From positions 7,259,001 to 7,323,000 of the forward strand of contig NC_088201.1 in assembly GCF_037126465.1 (NCBI RefSeq): a stretch of DNA of 64,000 bases, in the 5' to 3' direction. The translations under genes were made by a program, and so were the position numbers. The DNA comes from Ornithodoros turicata (Eukaryota; Arthropoda; Arachnida; Ixodida; Argasidae). Position 1 is the first letter of the stretch; each line of letters opens with the position of its first letter. The notes under the pieces are model-generated. The model was not told the DNA's origin, did no database searches, and saw only the letters and a program-made list of their open reading frames with translations. Shown piece after piece: positions 1 through 11,870 of this stretch.

Positions 1-185
1 ATTCCCGGTTGGTTGTGTATTCGTGCGTAGGATTCCCCGCTGACGCACTGGCAGGCTAGAATCGGTTGTGGGGGTGCTTGACAACTTTGAAGGACTCCTT
101 TATTGGAAAGGAGCTGCAGACGCCCGACACTGCTGATATCACTTGACTGTTTCTCTCACCGCACGCTGCTGGAACTATGGCACTA
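1..185. other. Unassigned sequence
   Basis: No coding exon, RNA gene or recognisable repeat could be supported here. The stretch ends at the left terminus of the foldback MITE. Confidence 0.5.
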
Positions 186-532
186 TACACTCTTTAAAAA
201 AAGGGTGTACTTTAACTCCTTTCCTTGCCACATATATAACACCCTTTTGGAGAGAACAATTACGCTCAAAAGGGTGTCTCCTCACTCCCTCAAGGGAGTA
301 GCATAACACCTTCTCTTTGCCGGGGAGTAATATTACGCTCCAGTAGGGAGAAAGGTGTTATGCTATTCCCTTGAGGGAGTGAGGAGACACCCTTTTGAGC
401 GTAAATGTACTCTCCAAAAGGGTGTTATATATGTGGCAAGGAAAGAGAGAGAGAGAGAGAAATACATGATGACGATGATATGGGGATGTGGCAAGGAAAG
501 GATTTAAAGTACACCCTTTTTTTAAGAGTGTA
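186..532. mobile_element. Foldback MITE, family A (copy 1)
   Basis: The body (188-530) is flanked by TA on both sides. Its ends are CACTCTTTAAA and the complement of CACTCTTAAA, followed by AAGGGTGTAC and its complement. Nearly the whole body is one palindrome centred near 325-345, with arms containing ACACCCTTTTGGAGAG and CTCACTCCCTCAAGGGAG and their complements. Compared with the copy at 36934-37230, this one carries an extra GA microsatellite and a repeated GTGGCAAGGAAAG near its right end (about 437-500). There is no transposase frame. TA target sites fit the Tc1/mariner superfamily. The open frame at 103-306 is a by-product of the palindrome. Confidence 0.85.
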
Positions 533-2593
533 GCTGTTCAGACGGGAAATGACGGAGCAGCAGAAAGTGTTTTCGAGCGGGAAATTCAATTTTTATTTTA
601 AATATTTATGTAAGTAACATAAATATTAACGAATCCCGATGATGGGCTTTGAAGATGAAGTCGCATGGTGGGTTTTGGAGCTGAAGCGTTGTGATGTTGA
701 TGGTTATGGATGTTGATATAACGTACATTGTTCTCACCTCTTGCTGTAGAAGCCTTACGCAAAACACTTTCCTGAAAAATAGAGAAGGCTATTTGAGCAC
801 ACCTCATTACGGAAAACAAAACAAACGTAGCTTGCACACGGTCTTCACAACCGCACAATTTCGCACGTATGTCTTGGATTCGATTAGATATACCCTGGAG
901 AAAGTATGTTCAAACGGGACTGGCACCACGGAAACCGGGTCAGACCCAGCGTTGCAGCAATGTATGAATCTATCATGTCGACTCATCTGCTTGGACACTG
1001 ACAGGAGCATAGAAATCTTACGGAGAGAGGCTAGAAGGAAAGTCGGGGAGGAGGATAGGCGGAGAGCAAAGAACTTGAACGAGGCTCTTCCCTCTCTCAA
1101 TGTATGCGCTCGGAGGCAGCCATATTGAATCAGCCGAGGAAACGTCGTGTATTTCCAGCCCGTGAAAGCAGCCACAGTTCCAAAAACTGTTGCAACACTT
1201 GCTCGGTTGCTCCTCTGCTTCCGTCGGCTACATATTTTGTCAGTGTCCGCCCCTATCCAGGCTTGTAGTTAAGGCTGGTTGAGGCAGCGGCGGAGACGGC
1301 GTCACCATGTGGCGTCCGTGTCGTGTGTGTTTGGATTGGATTGGATTGGATTGGAAAAGAAAGAAAAATATGGAGAGGTTAGTCCCGACCCAGTCAGAAC
1401 TGGCTACTCCAAAACTACTACTGTGTGTTTCTTCGTGTGTGTGTGTGTATGTGTTTTCATATATCTTACGGTTTAATGGGTTCTGGCGGTGTGTTACTGT
1501 TCCAAAAACATTTTTGGCGTTATGTTTGCTGTATGCTTACTGGATTCCTTTGTTTGCATGCGCCGCGGCAACAGTAGCTGATTCAATATGGCGCTCCCCT
1601 CGTCCGTACGTCCCAGTTTCGGAGGTTTCCTTCTAGCATACTCCTTAAGATTTCTATGGACAGGAGGAACCACTTCCTTAGAAATCCCTTGCTTTCCTCG
1701 GTTTCTCGTTGGTACACCGCCAAACTGGAGATGGCTGACCGGACCTTTCTCAAACCCATCCCGTTCATTTCTGTATCCCTCACAGTTCGTTTCCTAGCAT
1801 CTCTTCACGATTTCTTTGGCTCTATGATATTGATTTCATTGATGGATGAATTTGGTTCTCAATCAGCTGGTGCTCTCGACAGCCCCACCTTTAGATCTAC
1901 CACGGAGTGATTTTCACTTTAGAGCGTCGTCACTAAACACTGCCGACCGACCCCCATTTCTTATCAACGCCACCGAATGACAATTACTAACCCATCTTTT
2001 TAGCACACAGTGATATAGTGTCAGCTGCGCGTGTCGATCTGGATGTGGCGCAAAGGAGCGGTGGCTGAGCGGTGCACTTAAACGTCGACATACACGTGAC
2101 CTTAAAAATGGACGCGCCCATGAACAACGCGATTGACCCCCCGCTTTGTTTTGTAACCTCTTTCGACGTCTTTAATTGGTTCCATCCGATATACTCGCAG
2201 TAAAGCAAGCAGATTTGCAAGCAAGGCCTCGTACCGCTGACCACTCCCAAAGACAACGACGACACCGACACGCTGCACTCAGACATCGGAGGAGTAAGCT
2301 ACCATGTCGCGTAAGAAGCGCTGTCTAATATGCACCGAAGAAAAAAAACAGGACGTTCTCTGGGTCTTATGTGATCCCTAGCACCAAAACGGAATATAAG
2401 GTCACACGCCCCCATAATGATGTTACCTATATCACTTGTGACCTTTTGAGAAATCAGAGAAGTAGGCGCCGCGTGGAAGGGGGAACGTTGGATGAGAGAA
2501 CGATAGAAGGTCTCAAAGGGGGAAAATACCTTGCGTACGTTGAGTGAGAAAACAAAGGCTGAGACGACGTCCTAACTTACAGCAATCACAGTC
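533..2593. other. No gene recognised; small repeats only
   Basis: No supported exon. A 17-bp inverted pair (1121-1137 and 1577-1593, GCCATATTGAATCAGC) brackets about 440 bp and may be the remnant of a terminal-inverted-repeat element. A (TTGGA)n run lies at 1331-1354 and a GT-rich run near 1433-1455. At 2304 a good-context ATG opens only 25 codons before a stop, so it is not called. Confidence 0.4.
1331..1354 (+). repeat. (TTGGA)n microsatellite
   Basis: Nearly five tandem units of a pentamer. A shorter run of the same unit is at about 29112-29129. Confidence 0.85.
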
Positions 2594-3382
2594 CAGACTT
2601 GTGCCCGTTACCAAAAAATAGGAACTAAATATCGTTACCCGTTACTTCAGAAAAAAGTAACTAAATACGTCACTCGTTACCAACATACAAAAGTAACTAG
2701 TTCTCGTTACTTACAGGTAACGAGTTACTTTTACGTTACCGCCGCATAGTTAAAGGAGCCAACAAACATGCCGTCACTTGCCTTCAACTCATTATTAATG
2801 AGAAATTGCACTTCACAAGAAGCTGATACTCGAAATTTACATCAGTGATATTCGTTCTCCTCCGTGTCAAGACATCTGCTGCCGAAGTGGGGGTGATCGG
2901 AGGTTATGAAAACACAAGAAAAGACACCGGTTTTCGTGCCACCGATCACCAACGGTTCCCAAAAACAGACGAGGGGCTGCGTCATAATTCAGGCCTCTCA
3001 GAAGCTTAGCAAAGACAAGAAAAGGCTAAAGTCGAAACGCGTTTTCTGTACCCATAGCACAATTGGTGCCCATTCTTGGGAAGGAGTGATGGTCGGAAAT
3101 TACAGAAACAAGAGAAAAGACAAGGGCTTTGTTTAAGATAATTCAGCACGTCAACAACACATCCACGTGGTCGTGGGTCACGCAGGTCCACGCATTGCGT
3201 CACACGGAGTGCCGAAATGTGCTCCCCCGCGCTGAAGAAAAGGAACGAGTAACGTCAGTAACGAGTTACCAATTTTTGTAACTGATTCCGTTATTATTAC
3301 AATTTTTTAAAAAGTAACTGAATCGTTACTTCGTTACCAAAAAAAGTAACCGTTACCAAGTAACGAGTTAGGCACAACTCTG
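2594..3382. mobile_element. hAT-like MITE, family D (copy 1)
   Basis: The element starts CAGACTTGTGCC and ends with the near-complement GGCACAACTCTG. The subterminal regions on both sides are packed with GTAACGAGTTAC-type motifs in alternating orientation. The flanks share AATCACA (2584-2590 and 3383-3389), offset by 3 bp from the left terminus, so the target duplication is imperfect. The family resemblance to 46682-47324, which has a perfect 8-bp duplication, supports a hAT-type assignment. Internal frames are short and unrecognised. Confidence 0.7.
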
Positions 3383-3602
3383 AATCACACCATATGTTCC
3401 CGAAGAAACATCACATTATTGATTGTCAGGTGCTGCCTTATGGTATGACAGTAGAATACACTCTCTGCACGACCCGCTGGAAAAGCTACTGGCACCTTGC
3501 GCCACCGCCATTTTCCGGAGAGCGCGCGAAACTGTGGTACTCTCGCACCTGTCTGTCCTTACTCAATGGAAGAGTGCATGAGGGATCGCTAACGGTTGAG
3601 AA

Positions 3603-3740
3603 TAGAGAGTTTTAGTACATCGTACGCTATCGCCTTTGCGTACCTATGGGATAGCGTCGATATGATAACAGAAAGAGAGCTTCGCGCAGTGCGCAGAACC
3701 TCCAACGCTATCCCTCGCCGGAAAGGCGCTAAACTCACTA
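3603..3740. mobile_element. TA-flanked MITE, family B (copy 1)
   Basis: The body (3605-3738) begins GAGAGTTTTAGTACATCG and ends with an eroded complement (GCGCTAAACTCAC), flanked by TA on both sides. The interior is a palindrome built from GATAGCG and GCGCAGAAC. Two other copies lie at 26551-26716 and 35337-36431. The flanks also share the 9-mer TTGAGAATA (3596-3604 and 3741-3749), which leaves the exact target-site length open for this copy. Confidence 0.7.
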
Positions 3741-5264
3741 TTGAGAATATTTATTTATTTTGTTACCGCGGGCCATAAGCTGGACCAGGCTACAAAAACA
3801 GTGCATTAGTTATTAGAGCAGCGCTTATATGGACACTAACCATAAATATCGATAGCAGCTCTTTCAAAGCTTTCAATGCTCTCCATGGAGACAGCAGATT
3901 CAGGCAGTCTATTCCACTCCTCCGTTGTTCTCACACACACACACAAAAAAATGACGTTTAAAAAAAATGGAAAAAGCAAAAAGTGATGCTGGTGTCTCCT
4001 CCGTCTCACTCGGTGCGGTTTCAGCAAACTCTGTGCGCTAAAGAACGCCTTACATCGAACTGCTCGCTACATAAATTTTAACCTATTAATAGCTCTACGT
4101 GTTTAAACAGTAGTAAAATCGTTCAATTTCATTAATCGTATAGCCTACGGTATTTGTTGAAAATGAACGTAACTTCTGTCTCTTTGTACATTTTCTATCA
4201 TATTAATATCACGTTTAGTAGCCGGATCCCAGACAATATATCCGCATATTCTAATTTGGTTCTTATAAAAGAGTTGTACGCCAAAAGCTTTAAATCGGAA
4301 GAATCGACGGATTTGAGAAGATCGGAAGGCGCGCACGATAACGGGTTCGAAAACAGTATTTGAAGTGGCGGACATCACGTTGGAGATTTTACTTTGATTT
4401 GACGACAGCGTCCTTTACCGTGTCGTTTTCGTCGAGTGAATCCGCCCTACTGACCCCCCCCCCCCCCCGCCCCCCAAATGCCAGTTTCGCTGCGCGAAAC
4501 GTCAATAAAGGAGCTTTATAACCGTCAAACTGCACTTCATTTAAGGTCGTTACATATTGAGGGCGTGTAATGAATCGTGCGATATTACAGCCGCATGCGA
4601 GCCGTCGTCAACTGAGGCTTGACATTTATTTCGGCACCTGGAACACATTCGAGGAGTGGAGGAGACCAGTGGTATTTATAAACGCAGCATCGCAGCTCCG
4701 GGTCGAGAAACTCCTCCCAAAAGTTGTCCGCTTTTGCAATGCAAGGGAAAACCGGTCAAAAGATATTCCGCAACTTCCTGCTTACGCAGCCGCATTGTGA
4801 TGACTACACTACAGGAACGCATTGTTTGTTCAGCTCCTAGCTCGCCCGAGTTATCTCAGCCAGCCGAGAAGAAACGGATAGCTGCGTGTATGGCGCACGA
4901 GTTGCGCCAAGTTCTATTCTAGGAATCGTAATTGTCTCTCATATAGTACGCACTATAAGCACGAGCGGAACAAACAGAGCTGCATTACTGTTGCCAGAGA
5001 AGCGCGTGTTCGTGAAAGAGATACCGCATCGAAAAAAAGGACGATGATAAGAACAAGGTGGCTTCAAGTATCCCACAGAAATGGTATTGGTGTAGTCTAA
5101 TAATGTTTACTTCATGCAGAGAGTAGAACAGGACGTTTCTTTTTTCTTTTCTTTTTTTTCGGAACATTTGGGTTTGGCCAAAAACTTCTCGCTCCGGTTT
5201 AACTCGAAGACAGCCATTTTTTCTAGGATCAGTTCAGCTACCTGTACACACACATACACATAAA
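3741..5264. other. No gene recognised
   Basis: Contains a CA run near 3932-3946 and a C-homopolymer at 4454-4468. Open frames here are short, overlap on both strands and show no family motif. Nothing else is supported. Confidence 0.4.
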
Positions 5265-6080
5265 TGGGATGATGATGGGGTGGGTCATTCATCGACGTTA
5301 TGGCGGTACTGTGCCCCATTGCGCTTGTGGAAGGGATGAGAAAGTGATGATGATGAAAAGGTGTCCTACTAGAGTTCGTCCATTAGTCCAGTGCTGGAGA
5401 GGAACTCAGCAACAACTCGTAGGCCTTGCATCTGATGTGAGGGGTCCAACCATGGTCCGAGAATTTTGGCTAAACTGAATTGGCGTTGATCGACGCGTTG
5501 CAGAGCAGTTTCCATGAGGACGCACTCGCGATCGTACTGTCCGCAGACCAGAAGGATGTGATTGAGGTCACCGCGCACACCTCACGTGGACCAGAGGCTG
5601 GATGCGACGACACCGAGGAGGTGTTTGAAAGCCGGTGTAAAAGCCACATTAAGTCTCATGCGGTGGAAGACTGTGGTAAAGGAACGTGGCATTCGGCGGG
5701 GGAGAGTAAGGGACAATGGTGGGGTCAACGGAGTATAAAGCAGAGAGTGGGTGGTGATGTCATGTTGCCATTGAGACTGCCTGTACGTCATTGGCACCTG
5801 CTGCCTGTATATCGCCATTTCCATTGCACCAACGAAGCTCACTCTGAAGCTCGCTTCCATTGCTGGCCGGTTCTTGATTAGATGGACTTCTCTATTGGCG
5901 CTGCGCTTTGCCCTGCTTCCACAATTACGACTACATTGAGGCCTCGCAGCGGTTGCCAAGGCAGGCTCTATCCCAGTTCGTGGAACTTGAATTGCCGGCC
6001 CCGTTAGATAGCTGACAGCTGCACAAACACCGCTCTGTCAGCTGGTTCCATAAACACTTCCCTTGTCGCTGGTCATCAAT
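5265..6080 (-). pseudogene. LINE ORF2 C-terminal fragment and 3' UTR (RNase-H-bearing LINE clade)
   Basis: Read on the minus strand, broken frames give the typical end of a non-LTR retrotransposon ORF2. There is a stretch containing NVAFTPAFKHL, then a degraded zinc motif ending DLNHILLVCGQYD at about 5530-5575, then FSLAKILGPW and a final FLSSTGLMDEL that stops at 5369. The motif order (basic helix, CCHC-like, SLAK-LGP, terminal helix) matches the LINE at 57597-58730. The next 100 bp downstream (5369 down to about 5265) hold a CATCATCATCCC-containing 3' UTR that ends in a TGTG-type tail. Frameshifts and the absence of reverse transcriptase make this a dead 5'-truncated copy. The plus-strand frame at 5480-5881 is its shadow. 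Confidence 0.7.
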
Positions 6081-7709
6081 TGGAATTACGTCAACTGTGA
6101 CGTAACAGCTCGGAGAAAAATGGGGCCGGAGGCGGCGGTGATAATGCACTCCTCGGTTGAGGGCTGGCCGTAAAAGAGCACAAGAGGAGAGCAATTTACT
6201 CGGGCTTTGGACGATTCAGGGGTGTTAGCTGTACTTAACATCTCACGTTTGAATCCCCATCGAGAGACCGTTGAAGGTGTTAGCCGAAAAAAAAAAGCCG
6301 ATAAAAATAACGTTATTTATTTTTCCTATGCGGCCTATTTTCGAAACTTGTCTACCCATACGCCTAAAAGTGTTTTTTTTTTTTTTTTTGGAACTTGATG
6401 TGGATTTCTTACTTCTAACGAATGACGATGGACCTCCCGTTTAGTCATAACTATAGTTCACTCGGTTTGGCATGCACACTTTGTCTTTAGCGCCTTTAGA
6501 CGGCTTCAGAAGTGTAACAAAGGTTGCTAGATCCAGTTGTACAAAAATCGCTCAACAATTGCAGGAAAAAATGCCGGTTGCAAACTTGCAATAGCGGGCT
6601 TCAGGAGCTTGTTCTTTCGTTCCGACGATTAATGGCAGACGTCACTCCCGGTCAGGCACTGTCGGCTCCAGGCTAGCCAAGCCGAACCAAGGCCGAGCCA
6701 AGCCGAACCCAACAGACAAGACCCACATAATAACGGCGAAGTGTCTCATAATTGTGGGATGATTTGTCCGCAAAATGAGACGAGCTTCTGGAGCTGAAAT
6801 TTTAGCCACGATTGTCGGAACGGTGCTTTCGTTTTCAAAAGCATCAGCAGCCTAGAAAGAACGGTCGCTTGAATAAGGTTACAAGAGGTGCGCATTAAAG
6901 CCCCCCCCCCCCCCTTAATGTGCCAACACATTAGCGTTACAGTTTGTGAAAATACGGAAAATATGAATACTTGTTAGATAAATTTCGCGCTACTCGTGTT
7001 ATCTCTTGAACGCTTGTCGTACTGGAGCTTTGGTTGCGTATTCAATACCGGAAGTAGTCGGAGTTGAATGAGACGAAACATTGGTACCTCGCTTGACCGT
7101 TTAATGTTTTCCGCAAAAGAATACTGGGTGCAAAAATGAAACAGGCAAGGTGAACCGAAACTGATGCAGTAGCGTATAGAACGGCATTCCACTAGAAGGT
7201 GTTTTTCCTCATGACGTCGCGTGACGTCATCATTACCAAGAGAGGGTCACTTAATTCATCCGAGTGCTGCCTGGTAAAGATGCCGACCAGAACCTATCGC
7301 GGGCAGTAGTGTCAACAGCTTTACGTCCTGCAAAAATTACTTAGAGACTTTGTAAAAAAATATATGTGAGAAGTATCAAGTGCAGAATCCCTCGTATTTA
7401 GGGTAGATGGTTCAGGGTTTTCGGGTAAAGTCTGATCGTGCCTCTACCTCGCCAATCAAATTTAGTCTCGTGACGTTAAACGAGATTTTTTTACTACGCT
7501 GCACCAAAAGAGCACAGCCAGCAGCATCTTTTTAAACATAAGTTTCTATTTTTGTGCTTTCTACTTCTACTCTGTTCTATTCTATTCTATTCTGAAACAC
7601 ACGTGTGCCTTACACGTTCGCAACAGCTATTCCTGTCGCAGTACAACACTCTGAACGTTTCACACCTGTGTATACACGGTCTGTGCACAACACACGATAG
7701 CGTTTTACT
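6081..7709. other. No gene recognised
   Basis: Holds a T-run (about 6370-6388), a cluster of alternating GCCGAACC/GCCGAGCC units (6676-6710), a C-run (6901-6914) and a TTCTA microsatellite (about 7566-7592). No exon is supported. Confidence 0.4.
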
Positions 7710-8352
7710 ACGTATAGGGTAAGGTGGTCTATGTTGAAGACAGTTGAACTATTTTGTTAATAGCAGTCGGAATAAGCGCCTAAATTCGTACCGTAAATCG
7801 TTAACTGAATCCCCAACCCTTTGAGAAATGGTTCACAAATTACTGTGGTGCTAAACCAGGTATTTGTTTCGTACGAGCCAAAAATGACCAGCTACATATT
7901 TTCATCAACTTACCCCAACCTATGGGTAAGTTGTGGACATAACAAAATTAATACCGGATTTAAATTTTGTCTTTTGTTTGGGCCAGCCGAAACGGTCAGC
8001 CACGAGTAATGCACATGGAAACACTGGGCAGTGACACAGCATCATAACGGCCATGTCATATTTTATTAGCCGACGAGCAGAAGTGAGCAAACTGGAAGGC
8101 AATGCTCGCGAAAGTTACAGATGTGACAAAAAAGGCCCCTCTTACCTCGACCACATCTGCAAAACAGCGTCTGACGTCTTCCTAAAAAGCCACGTGCAGA
8201 ACGTCAACACGTTACTTCAAAGCCCAGACAACGACTGTGCTCACCCCGGTGTCACAGACGAGAAACAAATATTGAGCTAAGAAAATGCCACGCGAAAACC
8301 CCAAACTGTCCTCAGCTTGCCCCCGTCTTCAAGTAGCACCACTTTACCCTAT
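7710..8352. mobile_element. Terminal-inverted-repeat element with TATAGGGTAA ends
   Basis: The left end TATAGGGTAAGGTGGTC and the complement of the right end (TATAGGGTAAAGTGGTG), each followed by CT and then TTGAAGAC, form imperfect terminal repeats of about 30 bp. Flanking TA dinucleotides fit a TA target site, but the element is too diverged to be sure. A lone similar end (TATAGGGTAAGATG) lies at about 31935. The interior contains one 75-codon open frame (8053-8280) of unknown function. Confidence 0.5.
8053..8280 (+). CDS. Unrecognised 75-codon open frame inside a transposable element
   Basis: An ATG in reasonable context (GGCCATGTC) opens 75 codons that end in TAA. The product would be hydrophilic, with a Cys near residue 24 (YRCDKKGP), a second in HICKTA and a third in DNDCAH. 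I see no signal peptide, membrane segment or known domain. It lies wholly between the terminal repeats of the element at 7710-8352, so if it is real it is more likely a remnant of that element's own coding sequence than a host gene. Chance openness is also possible at this length. Confidence 0.2.
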   Translation: MSYFISRRAEVSKLEGNARESYRCDKKGPSYLDHICKTASDVFLKSHVQNVNTLLQSPDNDCAHPGVTDEKQILS

Positions 8353-9612
8353 AGTTAATGCGGTGTGATCTGGTGCAGTGTTGATCAGAAACTCGCTTCA
8401 CTTTATCGCGAGAAGACCATAAGGAGCACCGGTTGTTCGTTCCGAAGTACGCGTTAGAGCCAGTTAGCGGACAATTTTTACTCGTGAAATTTCTGAGAAG
8501 CATTTGAGCCGAATACGTCTGACTTTGTTTATATTCTACAAAGTGTTCACGACGCACACTGCTCTGCAACAGCAAAACCGAAAGCAAGCAGGAAGGAGAA
8601 GTAGTGAAAAAGGTGGGAACCACTGAAATATGGCAGACAGCGGCGGGAATCGAACCACGCACCTCTCTGTCTGTTTTTTTTTTTTTTCACGACTACCATA
8701 TTTCAGTTGTTGACGATCTTAGGCACCTTCAGGCTTGTTTTGTGTATTTCAACCTCAATACCGTTACTCTCCAGTATTTATGCTATTTTTAGCTTGGTTT
8801 TCTTTCTGCTTTGGTATTGTAGAGCCGCATATTTTGTGAATACTTTCTGCAAAATAAATGAGGCTTATTTAAACGCTTTTCAAAGATTTGAAGGATAAAA
8901 ATCGGGCGCTGTTTTTAATCCTTTTAATTTAATGTTGGGATAAAAACGAGCGCTAGGAAAGAAGAGCAGAAAATGGACTACTAGGTGCAACCTACACCTC
9001 CATATTTTTCAGCCGTCGTCAGAACAAAATATACCGCTTATCTTCCAATCCAGTCTATCCAAACAAACCATTAAGCACAATGACTCATTTGAATGACGTC
9101 GCTAATACAACAATATCAGAACCCCGCCCATCACTTCATTCCATCGTCATTCATGTAGTTGTTATTGTTGTTCAGAACAAAGTGAGAAGCACGGAAGCAG
9201 CTGCGTGTCTGCTTTTTCCGAACTGAGCCATCAACGCGGGAAGATATTCATGCATGGCCACCCGCGCCATAACCGCTTGCCCAGATACTTTCTAGCGATG
9301 AAAACGGCCGTTCGAGCCGTTTATTTAGAAACGAGCAAAGCGGCCGCGAGACCAGAGTCGCCCTTGTTGTGCAGCGGTCGTCGAGCCATTGAAGCGCTTG
9401 TTACGGCCAGGAGAGGGCGTAAATATAAATAGTGCGCCCTTGAAGAGGAGCCAAGACTTGATCTCCCCCAGCGCCGGCAGGACGACGTTGTCCGCTTTCC
9501 GGCCCCGCTATCGTAGTCAGTAAACGCGGAAAGGGACCCTCCTTGTATGCAAGATAGCTCGCACAATCGTCATCGTCATGAAAATCGCCGCCCTTATGGA
9601 GGCAGCTTTTGT
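8353..9612. other. No gene recognised; a SINE scrap
   Basis: At about 8640-8690 the minus strand reads GTGGTTCGATTCCCG, a pol III B-box-like motif, next to a T-run (8675-8688). This is probably a truncated tRNA-derived SINE. A TATA-like AATATAAATAG lies at about 9420-9430. No exon is supported. Confidence 0.35.
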
Positions 9613-10363
9613 TTAGGGCCTGTTCTCACATATATACTGCACTTTGCTTCAGAGCGCTGGAAACCAAGGGTTATTTTCTACCTCCGTGTCCTCACTTGCG
9701 AAGCAGAGCGCTCCGCCGGCTCAGCAGCTCAAGTCTCGTTAAACGTCATTGGCGACGTTACGTAGCGTTCTTGCGTCTTGTGTCGAATTCGTGATTCCCG
9801 TAAGCTATGCGGACGCACAAGCTCAATTAGCTTGGTAAGCGGGGGAAATCGTTCGTTCAGTTCATGTTCGGTTCACCACGACACCAACAAAGCACTGCAA
9901 AACCAGGAAGCAAAACAATCCCGCAGCTTCCGCGACGTCATGAAGACTAGGAGGTGCTGGGTTCGAATCCTTACCATCGGTTGTGCTGTCTGAGGTTTTT
10001 CCCTCGGTTTTCCGAAGACTTTCCAGGCGAATGTCGGCACAGTCACCCCTGAAGTCGGCCCAGGAGGCATACTTATCCCATGTCCCCTAGTCCTTCCAGC
10101 TGTTGTCCTTTATCCGTCTGTCCACATTTATATGCCGCTCATAGCTACACTTGCTTCGCGGCGCTAACGCGAAATTTAAAAAAAAAAGCTTCTAGATTGG
10201 GCACCACTAATCAGATATGAAAAAGTTGCTGAAAAAGTTGACAGGAGCTGAACTCCGACAAAAGCCCTGTTTTCAGGCGGTTCATATCTGTGCGAGGAGG
10301 AAAAAAGCAGCGTTGTTTTCTAGCCCTGTAGAACAAAGCGCTGTATGTGAGAACGGGCCCTAA
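9613..10363. mobile_element. Harbinger-like non-autonomous element, split by a SINE
   Basis: The left end (from 9616) reads GGGCCTGTTCTCACATA and the complement of the right end (to 10360) reads GGGCCCGTTCTCACATA. The match continues into AAAGCGCTG-type sequence. The flanks are TTA on the left and TAA on the right, close to the 3-bp TWA target of PIF/Harbinger elements. The interior carries a SINE at about 9944-10190. No transposase is visible. Confidence 0.6.
9944..10190 (+). mobile_element. tRNA-derived SINE (family S2), nested
   Basis: The B box GGGTTCGAATCC is at 9959-9970. It is followed by the family's body: a CCCTCGGTTTTCCGAAGAC segment, GTCGGCACAGTCACCCCTG, then CCGCTCATAGCTACACTTGC and GCGGCGCTAACGCG, and an A-rich tail at about 10170-10188. 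Related copies lie at 11124-11272 (minus), 23080-24103 (split) and 42715-42900. It sits inside the Harbinger-like element, so it is the younger insertion. Confidence 0.7.
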
Positions 10364-11123
10364 GTTTTCATATCGAAGGGAGGCATTCCGTCAGTATCCT
10401 ACATAAACATCACTTAGGTTTATCGCCCACTATGTAAGTCTTACGTTCCACTTTATACACGTCATCCGAGTTGCAGGTTTCGCAGAAGAACACACACAGC
10501 CTTCATGCGACAATCAGTTAGTTATACACACCACGCGAAGCTTCATGTCGGAGATAGAAACGAAGCGAGGCTAGGCCACACCACCTATAGATAAAGAAAG
10601 CCTGACGGCTTAAACGACGCCAAGTATAGCCATTAAGATCAGTAGGGAGGCTTGCTGGGCTAGTTGGTGCATAGCTACTTGAGTATAGAGCGGAAAGAGC
10701 TGAGTCATGAACCACCCGCAGCGATGGGAGAAAACAATGTAGCCCAACATGCTCTTGCGTTACGCGTGCTATGGGACGAGGATCTATGACAAACCTAGAG
10801 TCGGGTCACATGGACATCATAGTACAACTCGCATTTCAGTTGCGGTGCATTTTACGTGTGGAGTGAAACTCGACTTGGATCTGCCTTGCCTACAGTGCTC
10901 AAGACAGGCTTTGCCCTTCGATGTGCGCAAGTGTTCGTGGTCAGCGCACTAACATAAACGTGAACTGCGCGTGGCGCATTCATCCAGTCACAGTGCGCAC
11001 GTAACAATCAGACGAACCACATCCTTGGAAGCGTTTTGGACTAGTGGCCCAAGTTACTTCGACCACCGCCATCGCAATGAAACGCCAGTAAAACATTTTC
11101 TGCGTGTTGTTTTTTATGCCGTG
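10364..11123. other. No gene recognised
   Basis: No repeat or exon could be supported. The frames present are short and lack motifs. Confidence 0.4.
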
Positions 11124-11272
11124 TTAACGCCACGAAGCAACTGTGGCTATGAGCGGCGTACAGATGTGGACAGATGGAGAGAGGACAGCAGGAAGGAGTG
11201 GGGGGTTAGTATGTGTCCTGGGCCGACTTCAGGGGGAACTGTGCCGACATTCGTCCGGAAAGTCCCTTTTCT
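11124..11272 (-). mobile_element. SINE family S2, 5'-truncated copy
   Basis: On the minus strand this reads the S2 body from GAATGTCGGCACAGTTCCCC through the CCGCTCATAGCCACAGTTGC segment to GCGTTAACACGG. The tRNA-like head is missing. Confidence 0.65.
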
Positions 11273-11870
11273 GCGTATACCGTTATACAGTATTTTTTTT
11301 ACTTCAACATATATATACGTGTATATATCTATATGTCAAAAGCCCCTTCAAAAAAAAAAAAAAAAAGAAAGGAACGAATGTCACAACCGCAGGCAATAGG
11401 CCACAGCGTATAAGGGGATATTGACCTATTGCGCACCTGGGCTGCAGGAAGACTGCTTCTCCACTTTCCGTTTACACTTTCGTGTACCGGATAGCACGCT
11501 TCAAGACAACTGCCAGGGTTACCCGATACCGCATCACATGCTTCACGTCACCTGACAGATCGCCCGCCACCGACAGACAGGTGCCCGCCACCGAAAGTGC
11601 CTGTCGATTTTTTTAGTCTTGCCCTTTTTTGGTTCGTGTGTTTTTTGTAATATCATAACCCGGGAGCCCTTGCTGAGTCGGTCGAGTTCTGGACGCCGAC
11701 TCATTAAGACGCAAGTGTGGCGTCTTTTCTGTAACTGTGGATTGGTTCCCACTAAGTGTGAATGTAGCGACACAGAATAAACCAGTTATCCAGTTTAACG
11801 ATGCGACGCTTTGCTCCTCCGGGACGACAACATATATAAACTATTAAAGCTGCATAAATTTCGTTTTCGC
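11273..11870. other. No gene recognised
   Basis: Contains a TA-rich stretch (11310-11335) and an A-run at 11349-11365. No exon is supported. Confidence 0.4.

Noticed and set aside
691..1128. 145-codon frame ending in a bHLH-like RRAKNLNEAL
   Set aside because: Only a few positions fit a basic helix-loop-helix, there is no second helix, and the frame stops at once.
2304..2381. 25-codon frame from a good-context ATG (MSRKKRCLICTEEKK)
   Set aside because: Too short and without splice donor evidence to call an exon.
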